Shown here in pieces: positions 25,126-33,070 of a stretch of 64,000 nt of DNA (the first letter of the stretch is position 1; each line of letters opens with the position of its first letter). Under the pieces are notes generated by a model. It had not been told where the DNA came from. It did no database searches and saw nothing but the letters and a program-made list of their open reading frames with translations. Both the position numbers and the translations under genes were made by a program. This stretch comes from Chitinophaga deserti (GTDB taxonomy: Bacteria > Bacteroidota > Bacteroidia > Chitinophagales > Chitinophagaceae). Location of the stretch: positions 873,935 through 937,934 of the forward strand of contig NZ_QFFK01000001.1 of the NCBI RefSeq assembly GCF_003149455.1, read 5' to 3'.

Positions 25126-26397
25126 TTAATCCAGTATCTTCATTTTCACCATCTCAATCCTGGTATCTGTCACATTCAGCACATCAAATTCGTAATTATC
25201 GATGATAATCCGCTCCTTTAAGCGCGGAATTGTTTCATAATGTGAGATTATATAACCAGAAAGCGTTTCACTTTCATCCTCCGGAAAATCAAACCCATAG
25301 CGCTCATTCAGGTAATCCAGTTCCAGACGGCCGGAGAAAATATACTCCTTCTCAGCAATCTGCTTCTCCACAAACTCTTCCACATCATGCTCATCCTTGA
25401 TATCTCCGAATATCTCTTCCAGCACATCTTCTATCGTCACAATGCCGGCTGTACCGCCAAACTCATCCACCACCCAGGCAATGCTCCTGCGCTCTTTGTT
25501 GAATTTTCCCAACAGATCTATGGCGCTCATCGTTTCCGGTACTGCCAGTATCGGATGAATGACTGATCTCAGCTCTTTTGGATTCTTAAACATATCCAGC
25601 TGGTGCACATATCCGAGAATATTGTCAATATTTTGTTCGTAGATGATCACCTTGGACAATTTGGTGTCCATAAACTTCTTCCGGCAGTCTTCAATCGTTG
25701 CGGTTATATCGAGTGCTTCGATCTCTTTACGCGGAATAAGGCAACCCCTGATTTTCACGTGTACCAGGCTCAGGGCATTCTCGAACAACTCGGTATTCAG
25801 CTCCTGGCTTTCACCCATATGCTGCTGGCTCTGACGGGTGAAATACTCTACGTCCACCCGTGCAAAGGAGCTCTTATTCTCCACGATACGCACGTTGAAC
25901 AGGTATTTGAGTATCCATTCCGAGATCGATTCCAGCATGGCGCCGATCACGTAAAAGGGCTTAGATAAAAAGGAAATAGGCCAGGCGAAAAAGCTCAGCA
26001 GTGCTTCGGGCCTTGAACGGAATATGCTCCGGGGAATGAAAAACCCGAAGAACAATACAAGCAATGTGGCAGCACAAATCTCAATCGTCAGCGTCAGCGC
26101 AACCATTTCGGCCACTTTCTCTTCCGATTTCCAGATAGTCAGCCACAGCCTGTCCAGCCATCCTGCCACAAGCATACTGTAGATAACGATACTGATCGTT
26201 AACCCGATGAGGCTGGTAGCAAGAATTTTGGCGGGGTGATCACTGAAACCGGCTAATATTTTACCGGCCACGCGGCCCTGCTTTTTCTTCAGCTCAATGC
26301 TCAGCCGGTTAATATTTGCGAATGCTGTTTCCATACCGGCGAAAAAACCCGCCAGCAGTATCACCAAAACCAGTAAAACAATCGTGTAAATATCCAT
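25126..26397 (-). CDS. CorC/hemolysin-family CBS-pair membrane protein
   Basis: A 423-residue inner-membrane protein of the CNNM/CorC type. An N-terminal DUF21 domain with about four helices (GFFAGMETAFANINRLSIE is characteristic) is followed by a CBS pair (about 200-330) containing VWVVDEFGGTAGIVTIEDVLEEIFGDI-like residues (here AWVVDEFGGTAGIVTIEDV), then a CorC_HlyC transporter-associated domain. Relatives move or sense Mg2+/Co2+, and in gliding Bacteroidota the related GldE is needed for motility; I cannot decide between these. It lies 57 nt downstream of gmk and may belong to that operon. Confidence 0.88.
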   Translation of the reverse strand: MDIYTIVLLVLVILLAGFFAGMETAFANINRLSIELKKKQGRVAGKILAGFSDHPAKILATSLIGLTISIVIYSMLVAGWLDRLWLTIWKSEEKVAEMVALTLTIEICAATLLVLFFGFFIPRSIFRSRPEALLSFFAWPISFLSKPFYVIGAMLESISEWILKYLFNVRIVENKSSFARVDVEYFTRQSQQHMGESQELNTELFENALSLVHVKIRGCLIPRKEIEALDITATIEDCRKKFMDTKLSKVIIYEQNIDNILGYVHQLDMFKNPKELRSVIHPILAVPETMSAIDLLGKFNKERRSIAWVVDEFGGTAGIVTIEDVLEEIFGDIKDEHDVEEFVEKQIAEKEYIFSGRLELDYLNERYGFDFPEDESETLSGYIISHYETIPRLKERIIIDNYEFDVLNVTDTRIEMVKMKILD

Positions 26398-26454
26398 CCG
26401 TTCAAGATATAGTTTAAGCGGGTTACGCCTGTTTCAGGCCCCAATCAATAACGG

Positions 26455-27024
26455 TTAACGGCCCAAAAAGTTCTCGATAAGGCCTTTCACTTCGCCGTAC
26501 GCCTTATCCAGTTCCTCATTTACAACAATATAATCAAATTCGCTGGCAAAAGACAGTTCGTATCGGGCTTTCCCCAACCTTTCTTCCAGGCTCGCCTGCG
26601 ATTCGGTTCCTCTTTCACTAAGCCTCACCCTCAATGCGTCGAGCGATGGCGGCTGGATGAATATGGTCATGGCAGTTCCGTGGTATTTTTCCTTGATGCT
26701 GAGTGCGCCTTTCACGTCAATATCTACCATGGGTGTTTGCCCGTTGGCCCAGATACGTTCCAGTTCGCTTTTCAGGGTACCATAATACTTCCCGGCATAT
26801 ACCATTTCATATTCCGCGAAATCGTTCTTTTCGATATGTTCCTGAAAGGTTTCGGGAGACATGAAGTAATAATCCTTTCCGTGTACTTCCGTATCGCGGG
26901 GCGTACGGGTAGCGGCGGAAATAGAAAAAGCAAGCGCAGGCATATCAGCCAGCAGCTTGCGTACGATGGTGGTTTTACCCGCACCGGAAGGAGCGGTGAT
27001 AATAATGATCTTGTTGGATGCCAT
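26455..27024 (-). CDS. gmk: Guanylate kinase
   Basis: Phosphorylates GMP to GDP with ATP, essential for GTP/dGTP supply. The 189-residue protein has the P-loop APSGAGKTTI, the GMP-binding SAATRTPRDTEVHGKDYYF segment, FAEYEMVYAGKYYGT, and IDVKGALSIKEKY. Standard length and no oddities. It starts 5 nt after the stop of murA in the DUF4290-murA-gmk operon. Confidence 0.96.
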   Translation of the reverse strand: MASNKIIIITAPSGAGKTTIVRKLLADMPALAFSISAATRTPRDTEVHGKDYYFMSPETFQEHIEKNDFAEYEMVYAGKYYGTLKSELERIWANGQTPMVDIDVKGALSIKEKYHGTAMTIFIQPPSLDALRVRLSERGTESQASLEERLGKARYELSFASEFDYIVVNEELDKAYGEVKGLIENFLGR

Positions 27025-27029
27025 GTAAT

Positions 27030-28343
27030 CTAAACGCGCTTGATATCTGCTCCCAGGTTCCGTAGCCGCTCATCGATGTATTGATAACCGCGGTCGATCT
27101 GGTCAATGTTATGAATGGTGCTTTTGCCTTCTGCGCTGAGTGCCGCAATGAGCAGGGATACGCCCGCACGGATGTCGGGACTGCTCATGGTGATACCTCT
27201 CAGCGGGTGCTGGCGGCCAAGTCCGATTACGGCTGCACGGTGCGGATCACACAGGATGATCTGCGCGCCCATATCAATGAGTTTGTCTACAAAGAACAGG
27301 CGGCTTTCGAACATTTTCTGATGTATCATCACGCTGCCGCGGGCCTGTGTGGCTACTACCAGCACGATGCTCAGCAGGTCGGGCGTGAAGCCGGGCCAGG
27401 GATGGTCCGAAATGGTTAAGATGGAGCCGTCGAGGAAGTTCTGAATCTCATAGCTTTCCTGCGAGGGGATGTAAATATCGTCGCCCCGGTATTCCATCTG
27501 GATTCCCAGTAAGCGGAATTTTTCGGGGATGATGCCAAGGTTCTGGATGCCGGCGTTCTTGATCGTGATCTCGCTCTGGGTCATAGCCGCAAGGCCGATG
27601 AAGGAGCCGATTTCGATCATATCGGGGAGCATGGCATGCTCACAGCCGCCGAGTGTGGAAACACCTTCTATTTCGAGGAGATTGGATCCTACGCCGTTGA
27701 TCTTTGCGCCCATGCTGTTAAGCATTTTGCAAAGCTGCTGAAGGTAAGGTTCACAGGCTGCGTTATAGATGGTGGTTACTCCGTTAGCCAGTGCAGCAGC
27801 CATCACGATGTTGGCGGTGCCGGTAACACTGGGCTCGTCGAGCAGCATATATGTGCCTTTCAGGCCGCTTTTAGGCGACTCCAGGCGGAAGTAGTTATCT
27901 CCGGTATCGTATGTAAAGGAAGCTCCCAGGCGCTCGAAACCGATCACGTGTGTGTCGAGCCTCCGGCGGCCGATCTTGTCGCCACCGGGTTTGGGGATGT
28001 AAGCTTTACCGAAACGGGCCAGTAGTGGACCGGCCATCATCACGGAGCCGCGCAGGCGGCCGGATTTCTTTTTGAACTCAGGGCTTTCAAGGTAGTCCAT
28101 ATTCACCGCATCGGCCTGGAACTCGCATACGGAGCGGGAAACGCGGTTAACTTTTACGCCAACATCCTCCAGCAATTCTATCAGCAGGTTTACATCCACA
28201 ATGTCGGGGATATTACTGATGGTTACTTTTCCGGGTGTTAACAGTACCGCGCTGATAATCTGTAATGCTTCGTTTTTGGCTCCCTGCGGTATAATTTCTC
28301 CTTTCAGACGGTTGCCGCCTCGTACTTCGAACGCGTTAATCAC
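27030..28343 (-). CDS. murA: UDP-GlcNAc 1-carboxyvinyltransferase MurA (Asp variant)
   Basis: MurA transfers enolpyruvate from PEP to UDP-N-acetylglucosamine, the first committed step of peptidoglycan synthesis. The 437-residue protein shows the QGAKNEAL substrate loop (Lys23, Asn24), the mobile loop PGGDKIGRRRLDTH and DIRAGVSLLIAALSAEG near the end. In Escherichia coli the loop carries Cys115, the residue alkylated by fosfomycin; here the same position is Asp122. Asp is active in this role and makes the enzyme insensitive to fosfomycin in other taxa. The start is GTG, within a GTGA overlap with the DUF4290 stop, so the two are translationally coupled; gmk follows after 5 nt. Confidence 0.96.
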   Translation of the reverse strand: MINAFEVRGGNRLKGEIIPQGAKNEALQIISAVLLTPGKVTISNIPDIVDVNLLIELLEDVGVKVNRVSRSVCEFQADAVNMDYLESPEFKKKSGRLRGSVMMAGPLLARFGKAYIPKPGGDKIGRRRLDTHVIGFERLGASFTYDTGDNYFRLESPKSGLKGTYMLLDEPSVTGTANIVMAAALANGVTTIYNAACEPYLQQLCKMLNSMGAKINGVGSNLLEIEGVSTLGGCEHAMLPDMIEIGSFIGLAAMTQSEITIKNAGIQNLGIIPEKFRLLGIQMEYRGDDIYIPSQESYEIQNFLDGSILTISDHPWPGFTPDLLSIVLVVATQARGSVMIHQKMFESRLFFVDKLIDMGAQIILCDPHRAAVIGLGRQHPLRGITMSSPDIRAGVSLLIAALSAEGKSTIHNIDQIDRGYQYIDERLRNLGADIKRV

Positions 28344-29038
28344 TTGTTCCTGTTTTTGTATTTGTTGTGTTTGTTCTTGTTGTTGTTGTTATTGTTCTGC
28401 TTGTATTTACCCTGCTGGAACTGTTTGCGTTTCACACTTGCAGTTGGTGCTGTAGTGTTGCCGGGGGCACGGAACTGGGGTTCCAGGCTGATTACGGGCG
28501 CCGGGTTGGCGTTGCCTGAAGTGGGATAATACTGCAGCTCTCCGCTGGTGATGGCACTCAGCTCGGCACGGATCGCGTCGTCATGCACGTTTTCCTTATG
28601 CCAGTTGCCATAAGCCAGCTTCATATAGTTGCCTATAACCTGAACGAAACCGTCTTTCATTTCGGGGTTCTTGGCTTCAAGGGCTTTATCGATCACTCTT
28701 TCGAGGTTCTTGCCAAAGTGGCGGTGGCGCGGGTGCTTCTTGGGATAAGGCAGGCGCTCGGGTTTTGATTTCAGCGTTTCCCGGGTGGGGATGGGGTATG
28801 GAGAATCCACATCCAGCCTGAAATCAGACACCAGGAAGAGGTGATCCCACAGTTTATGCCGGAAATCCTCCACGTTACGGAGGTGCGGCTGCAGGATGCC
28901 CATCAGCTCTATCACGGCAGATACCTGCTCCTGACGGTGCTCACGGTCTTTCAGCGTCAATATATATTCAATCATCCGCTGTACGTTCCTGCCGTACTCC
29001 CGCATGATGAGGTGGTTGCGCGCGGTGTTATATTCCAT
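28340..29038 (-). CDS. DUF4290 domain protein
   Basis: A 232-residue cytosolic protein of the Bacteroidota-specific DUF4290 family (MEYNTARNHLIMREYGRNVQ start, LWDHLFLVSDFRLDVDSPYP, RHRHFGKNLE). Its role is unknown, but it is typically encoded immediately before murA, as here, where the stop overlaps the murA GTG. The last 35 residues are low-complexity, very rich in Asn and Lys, encoded by a run of AAC/AAT-type triplets (28345-28400); this tail is probably disordered and may vary in length between strains. It leads the DUF4290-murA-gmk operon. Confidence 0.85.
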   Translation of the reverse strand: MEYNTARNHLIMREYGRNVQRMIEYILTLKDREHRQEQVSAVIELMGILQPHLRNVEDFRHKLWDHLFLVSDFRLDVDSPYPIPTRETLKSKPERLPYPKKHPRHRHFGKNLERVIDKALEAKNPEMKDGFVQVIGNYMKLAYGNWHKENVHDDAIRAELSAITSGELQYYPTSGNANPAPVISLEPQFRAPGNTTAPTASVKRKQFQQGKYKQNNNNNNKNKHNKYKNRNK

Positions 29039-29199
29039 TAATCTAATTTGTAAATCCGTAAATATGCTTGAAATTCAGCCGTTCTATCGCGAAGTAACAA
29101 AAAATATACCTATTATGGAACGGCCAGACGTGCAGTATTGCGTCATGCAAACCTAATGAAAAAAAATCATACGCCGCACGGGAAGCGGGCCTGATTCCT

Positions 29200-29207
29200 T
29201 ACTTTTA
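29200..29207 (+). promoter_or_regulatory. Promoter -7-like box before the SDR gene
   Basis: TACTTTTA differs from TAnnTTTG at one base and ends 4 nt before the ATG at 29212, the same close spacing as at 14092. Confidence 0.3.
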
Positions 29208-29211
29208 CCGT

Positions 29212-29997
29212 ATGAATTTGTCGCTGACCGGTAAAACCGCTGTTATCTGCGGAGGCTCCCAGGGCCTGGGACTTGCTTCCGCCCGGGAAATCGCCCTTTT
29301 AGGCGCTAACTGCATCCTGCTCGCCCGCAGCGACGCAGCGCTGAAAGACGCCGTGGCCTCCCTCGACACATCGAAAGGCCAGCAGCACGACTACCGCACG
29401 GCAGACTTCAACCATCCCGAAAAGGTACAGGCCACCATCCTTGCCATTACCGACAAAACCATCGTTCACATCCTTGTCAACAATACAGGAGGTCCTTCCG
29501 GCGGGCCCATCCTCGCTGCAGAAGGCGGCGCCTTTCTTCAGGCGTTCCAGATGCATGTGGTCTGTAACCAGATCATGGCCCAGGCTGTGATCCCCGGCAT
29601 GAAAGCCGAAGGCTTCGGCCGCATCATACAGATCATCTCCACTTCCGTGAAGGCGCCCATCCGCAACCTCGGAGTATCCAATACCATCCGCGCTGCCGTG
29701 GCCAACTGGGCTAAAACGCTCGCCGGAGAAATGGCGCCTTTCGGCATCACGGTAAATAATGTACTGCCGGGCTCCATGTCTACCGACCGCCTTCGCAGCC
29801 TCTTCCGCACCAATGCGGAAAGCCGTGGCGTTCCTGAAGAAACCGTTGCCGAAGAATGGCGCCTCGAAATCCCCATGAAACGATTCGGGGACCCCGCAGA
29901 ATTCGGCGCCGCCGTTGCCTTCCTCGCTTCCCCCGCCGCCGCATACATCACCGGCATCAACCTGCCGGTAGACGGTGGCAAAACTCCCAGTCTGTAA
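29212..29997 (+). CDS. SDR family protein with altered catalytic residues
   Basis: A 261-residue Rossmann-fold short-chain dehydrogenase/reductase. The NAD(P)-binding CGGSQGLGLASA motif, the NNTGG (NNAG-type) motif and the C-terminal PVDGGKTPSL are present. The active site is unusual: Ser143 is in place (IISTSV), but 13 residues later, where the catalytic Tyr should be, there is Ser156, and Lys is replaced by Arg160 (SNTIRAA). A branch of FabG-like proteins with this SN-IR signature is known in bacteria; whether they reduce anything is unclear. tryptophan 2,3-dioxygenase follows after 119 nt on the same strand. Substrate unknown. Confidence 0.88.
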   Translation: MNLSLTGKTAVICGGSQGLGLASAREIALLGANCILLARSDAALKDAVASLDTSKGQQHDYRTADFNHPEKVQATILAITDKTIVHILVNNTGGPSGGPILAAEGGAFLQAFQMHVVCNQIMAQAVIPGMKAEGFGRIIQIISTSVKAPIRNLGVSNTIRAAVANWAKTLAGEMAPFGITVNNVLPGSMSTDRLRSLFRTNAESRGVPEETVAEEWRLEIPMKRFGDPAEFGAAVAFLASPAAAYITGINLPVDGGKTPSL

Positions 29998-30116
29998 ATC
30001 CACTCCATGAATATCTGGAAAAACATCATCAAAAGTCCAACCTGATCCGCCGCCGACCGTTATTATGCTAACGGCCGCCCCCGCGGCCCATTCCTTTATT
30101 TATCACAATTCCCAAC

Positions 30117-31157
30117 ATGCAACAATCAAATGTGCAGTACGGCCCGTACCTGCAACTGGACGCCATATTGAACGCTCAGCACCCGGAAAGCGACAAGCTC
30201 GGGATGCCCGCTCACGACGAAATGCTTTTCATCGTCATCCACCAGGCTTATGAACTCTGGTTCAAACAACTGCTTTTTGAAGTGGAATCCGTGGCTGACA
30301 TCATGAGTAAACCAGCCGTGAACGACAACTCTCCGGAGCTGCAAACCGTTGTTCACCGCCTCAACCGCTCTGTTACCATCCTGAAGCTGCTCGTTCAGCA
30401 GATCGATATCATGGAAACCATGACACCGATGGACTTCCTCGACTTCCGCGATATGCTGCGCCCCGCATCGGGCTTCCAGAGCTGGCAGTTCAAAACCCTT
30501 GAAGCCAGGCTCGGCCTGCAATACGAAAACCGTTTCGGGCAGGAATATTACATTTCCCAGCTTACCCCCGACAAGATCGATATCATCCGCCGGGCCGAAA
30601 AGGAACCTTCTGTGCTAAAGCTCCTGAACGACTGGCTGGAGCGCATGCCTTTCTTTGAGGAAACAGGCAACTGGGCCGACTACCAGCCGTCTACCAATGC
30701 CGCTACCAGCGGCGAATCCCTCTGGTTCAGCGATTACCGGAATATATATATGAGCGGTCTTGCGGAAGCCGAGCAGGCCAATCGCGCTTATTTCGATAAA
30801 GTATTTGGAGACGGGGAAGGGGCCGGGCATTTATCTCCCCGGGCGAGCCGTGCCGCACTCTTCATCATGCTATACCGCGGATACCCCTTGCTGCAGTTGC
30901 CTTTCCAGCTGCTGAACAGCCTGCTGGAGATCGATGAACAGCTGAGTACCTGGCGTTACCGGCACATGAGTATGGTGCAACGGGTGATAGGTACCCGCAT
31001 CGGTACGGGCGGCAGCACCGGCAGGGATTACCTGAAAGGTGCGCTGGACAAGCATTACATCTTTGCGGATATAGCCCGGTTAACGAGCTTTCTTATTGAG
31101 CGGCGGAAGCTGCCGGCATTAAGTCCGGCAATGGGGAGGAGGTTAGGTTTCAGATAA
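30117..31157 (+). CDS. kynA: Tryptophan 2,3-dioxygenase
   Basis: Haem enzyme that opens the indole ring of L-tryptophan with O2, giving N-formylkynurenine, the entry to the kynurenine route. The 346-residue protein has the family motif HDEMLFIVIHQAYELWFKQ, with Phe38 and His42 in the substrate pocket, and the haem-ligand His283 in YRHMSMVQRVIGTR followed by the GTGGSTG loop. It is somewhat longer than the roughly 280-residue bacterial type and closer in layout to the longer forms. Kynurenine formamidase, kynureninase and kynurenine monooxygenase are not in the window. Terminated at 31170. Confidence 0.94.
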   Translation: MQQSNVQYGPYLQLDAILNAQHPESDKLGMPAHDEMLFIVIHQAYELWFKQLLFEVESVADIMSKPAVNDNSPELQTVVHRLNRSVTILKLLVQQIDIMETMTPMDFLDFRDMLRPASGFQSWQFKTLEARLGLQYENRFGQEYYISQLTPDKIDIIRRAEKEPSVLKLLNDWLERMPFFEETGNWADYQPSTNAATSGESLWFSDYRNIYMSGLAEAEQANRAYFDKVFGDGEGAGHLSPRASRAALFIMLYRGYPLLQLPFQLLNSLLEIDEQLSTWRYRHMSMVQRVIGTRIGTGGSTGRDYLKGALDKHYIFADIARLTSFLIERRKLPALSPAMGRRLGFR

Positions 31158-31169
31158 GACTTCCAAAAC

Positions 31170-31206
31170 GGCAAAAAGGGCGACGGTAACCGTCTCCCTT
31201 TTTGCC
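31170..31206. terminator. Bidirectional terminator, kynA / lrp
   Basis: GGCAAAAAGGG and CCCTTTTTGCC pair with an inner GACGGT/ACCGTC, giving a long hairpin usable by both converging genes. Confidence 0.85.
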
Positions 31207-31233
31207 TTTGCTCATAACGTGAAACAATTGCTG

Positions 31234-31701
31234 CTACTCCACTACATTAATGGTGCGCGTAAAGCTCTCTTCGAGGGAGATGAACGTTTCCGTACGCTCG
31301 ATGCCCTTGATTTTCTGTAGCTCGTCGTGCAATACACGGCGGAGCGAAGTGATATCTTTACAAATGATTTCTGCAAACATGCTGTAACTGCCGGTGGTGT
31401 AGTTCAACCGAACGATTTCCGGCATTTTGCGCAATTCTTTGGCCACGGAATCGTAGAGTGAGCTTTTTTCGAGGAAAATCCCGATGAAAGCGATCACGTC
31501 GTACCCGATCATTTTTAAATCTACATGTAATCTCGTACCTTTAACTATACCCAGTTCTTGCAACTTCTTCATTCGCACGTGGATCGTACCGCCTGATACG
31601 AACAGCTTCTTCCCAAGGTCTGCATAGGAGATTTCAGCATTAGACATCATCTCGCTGATGATCTGAAGGTCCAGTTTGTCAATATTCAAATTGTGGCTCA
31701 T
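31234..31701 (-). CDS. Lrp/AsnC family transcriptional regulator
   Basis: A 155-residue regulator: winged helix-turn-helix (residues 6-60; YADLGKKLFVSGGTIHVRMKKL is the recognition region) and an RAM/AsnC ligand-binding domain that forms octamers and senses amino acids. The family usually controls amino-acid metabolism genes nearby. It converges on kynA, a tryptophan catabolic gene, and diverges from the unusual tRNA-like gene; either could be a target but there is no direct evidence. The 167-nt region between its start and the tRNA-like gene is extremely A+T-rich. Confidence 0.9.
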   Translation of the reverse strand: MSHNLNIDKLDLQIISEMMSNAEISYADLGKKLFVSGGTIHVRMKKLQELGIVKGTRLHVDLKMIGYDVIAFIGIFLEKSSLYDSVAKELRKMPEIVRLNYTTGSYSMFAEIICKDITSLRRVLHDELQKIKGIERTETFISLEESFTRTINVVE

Positions 31702-31784
31702 TTTGACAAAGTGTTTTTGAATGTTTTAAACTTACATGCAAATATTTAAAAAATCTCGAAATTTCCAAAATTTCTATTAAAATA

Positions 31785-31816
31785 TTTGCAAAAAATACCC
31801 CCTCTCTTTAGATTTG
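31785..31816 (+). promoter_or_regulatory. Consensus promoter of the tRNA-like gene
   Basis: TTTG at 31785-31788, a 20-nt spacer, and TAGATTTG at 31809-31816 match the Bacteroidota sigma-A promoter TTTG / TAnnTTTG perfectly. The predicted start is near 31822, about 47 nt before the folded RNA. Confidence 0.7.
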
Positions 31817-31868
31817 CATCATAATCGTTGAAAACAACGCTTACCCGCCAGGGGAAATCATCAAATTT

Positions 31869-32010
31869 TGTGGGATGATGGAATTGGCAGACATGCCCTC
31901 TCGTCTCGAGGGTGAGGATCACGGGATAAACGTAGCGTAATGGGTTGACCACTAATCTTATTTGTGCTATGGCTAACTGCCTCGTGTAGGTTCGACTCCT
32001 ACTCCTACAG
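31869..32010 (+). tRNA. Atypical leucine-like tRNA with ~73-nt variable region
   Basis: A cloverleaf can be drawn with all arms. Acceptor: TGTGGGA (31869-31875) with TCCTACA (32003-32009), one G-U. TG at positions 8-9. D arm: ATG / GAATTGGCAGA / CAT, the loop being that of type II leucine tRNAs. Anticodon arm: CCCTC (31896-31900) / TCGTCTC / GAGGG. T arm: GTAGG / TTCGACT / CCTAC, canonical. G at the discriminator position; no CCA is encoded. Between the anticodon stem and the T stem there are 73 nt (31913-31985) instead of the usual 13-20 of a type II tRNA; its ends GAGG and CCTC can pair. Position 33 is C rather than the near-universal U, and a normal reading gives anticodon GTC. It has its own promoter (31785) and terminator (32016). 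It could be a working but deviant tRNA, a tRNA-derived regulatory RNA, or a tRNA interrupted by a short insertion. Confidence 0.55.
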
Positions 32011-32015
32011 CTTCG

Positions 32016-32043
32016 GAACGCACTGGTTTACGCCGGTGCGTTC
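32016..32043 (+). terminator. Terminator after the tRNA-like gene
   Basis: GAACGCACTGG and CCGGTGCGTTC form an 11-bp stem (one T-G) with a 6-nt loop. The tail is TTCATTT, so the U-run is weak. Confidence 0.65.
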
Positions 32044-32165
32044 TTCATTTAGCTCAACCGATCAGCTTCCTCACCTTCACGTTACCCATCCTGTATGGAT
32101 ACTTCCCGGATACTGTAATGCTACTTCTCCCTACCTGTATGTATATCTTTTCGTACTAATCTCAA

Positions 32166-32223
32166 TACTGTATTGGGTTTGAGTACCTTTTATATACATT
32201 AAGTACGCTTTAACCCTTCTTTA
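32166..32223 (-). repeat. Dispersed non-coding element, copy 2
   Basis: Read on the minus strand it starts with TAAAGAAGGGTTA, then GTACTTAA, TGTATATAAAA, GGTACT, AAACCCAAT and CAGTA, in the same order as at 8853-8921. It lacks the second 13-mer present in copy 1. Confidence 0.6.
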
Positions 32224-32347
32224 AACCAGGAGTTACCCTGGGGTAAGGTAGGAATAACCCTGCTGGAAATCAAGCTTTACCGCGATACAAATCCCCTGAT
32301 AATCAAATGCCGCTCTCTTCTGCCGGCCACATTTTCATCCCTTTTCG

Positions 32348-32355
32348 TACTTTTG
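32348..32355 (+). promoter_or_regulatory. Promoter -7 box just before trmB
   Basis: TACTTTTG is a perfect TAnnTTTG box ending 7 nt before the trmB ATG, predicting a very short or absent leader. No clear TTTG upstream. Confidence 0.4.
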
Positions 32356-32362
32356 CGCCCTC

Positions 32363-33070
32363 ATGGGACATAAGAAACTACAGCGATTCGCGGAAATTGA
32401 GACTTTCCCTAACGTACTCATCTATCCGAAAGATATGCCGGGGAACTGGCAGCGCCACTTTGGCAACAGCCAGCCACTTACCCTGGAACTGGCCTGCGGC
32501 AAGGGCGATTATACCCTTGGCCTGGCCCGGAAATACCCCGAAGCGAATTTTATGGGGGTAGATCTCAAGGGGAACCGCATCTGGAAAGGCGCCAAAACCG
32601 CTATTGATGAAAAGATCGCCAATGTAGCCTTCCTCCGTACCCAAATCGAGCAAATTACCGATTATTTCGCGCCCGGCGAAGTAAAAGATATCTGGATAAC
32701 CTTCCCTGATCCCTTTCTCCGCCAGTCCAAATCCAAAAAACGGCTCACCCACCCCCGGTTCCTCGCCCTCTATCAGCAGATACTTGGCGAAGGTGGCACC
32801 GTTTGCCTCAAAACCGACTCCCCTGAGCTGTATGCCTTCACCAAAATGGTGATTTCCAGAATCGGGTGCCAGCTCATTACCGATGTGCCGGACGTTTACG
32901 CCCTTTCCCCCGTTCCCGAACTGTTGCAGATTCAGACATATTATGAAGGGATGCACCTGGCCGACGGGCGCATTATCCGTTTTCTTAAATTTGCCTTACC
33001 GGCTGCCCCGATAGACTGGAAGGCCGCGAATCTCGCAACGGATGAAGAAGCAGCTGCAGGAACATATTGA
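32363..33070 (+). CDS. trmB: tRNA (guanine-N7)-methyltransferase
   Basis: TrmB methylates G46 in the variable loop of tRNAs with S-adenosylmethionine. The 235-residue protein has the SAM-binding LELACGKGDYTLGLA motif, MGVDLKGNRIWKGA, and the catalytic/recognition stretch ITFPDPFLRQSKSKKRLTHPRF. TTDSPELY-type residues (here KTDSPELY) close the site. It opens a tightly packed run: the next gene starts 29 nt before the trmB stop. Its target position lies in the variable loop, which is noteworthy given the odd tRNA-like gene 350 nt upstream, though no link is shown. Confidence 0.94.
   Translation: MGHKKLQRFAEIETFPNVLIYPKDMPGNWQRHFGNSQPLTLELACGKGDYTLGLARKYPEANFMGVDLKGNRIWKGAKTAIDEKIANVAFLRTQIEQITDYFAPGEVKDIWITFPDPFLRQSKSKKRLTHPRFLALYQQILGEGGTVCLKTDSPELYAFTKMVISRIGCQLITDVPDVYALSPVPELLQIQTYYEGMHLADGRIIRFLKFALPAAPIDWKAANLATDEEAAAGTY

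Larger units (their letters stand above)
32011..32347. other. Gap between tRNA-like gene and trmB
   Basis: About 340 bases without a gene. It contains the terminator at 32016, the inverted copy of the repeated element at 32166-32223, and directly after it TACCCTGGGGTA-type palindromic bases near 32234. No coding frame is convincing. Confidence 0.5.

Noticed and set aside
28345..28410. Trinucleotide tract at the end of the DUF4290 gene as a microsatellite or array
   Set aside because: It is in frame and codes for an Asn/Lys-rich disordered tail; not an independent repeat element.
31869..32010. Group I intron inside the tRNA-like gene
   Set aside because: The extra segment is 73 nt and lies between anticodon stem and T stem; group I introns are much longer and sit in the anticodon loop.
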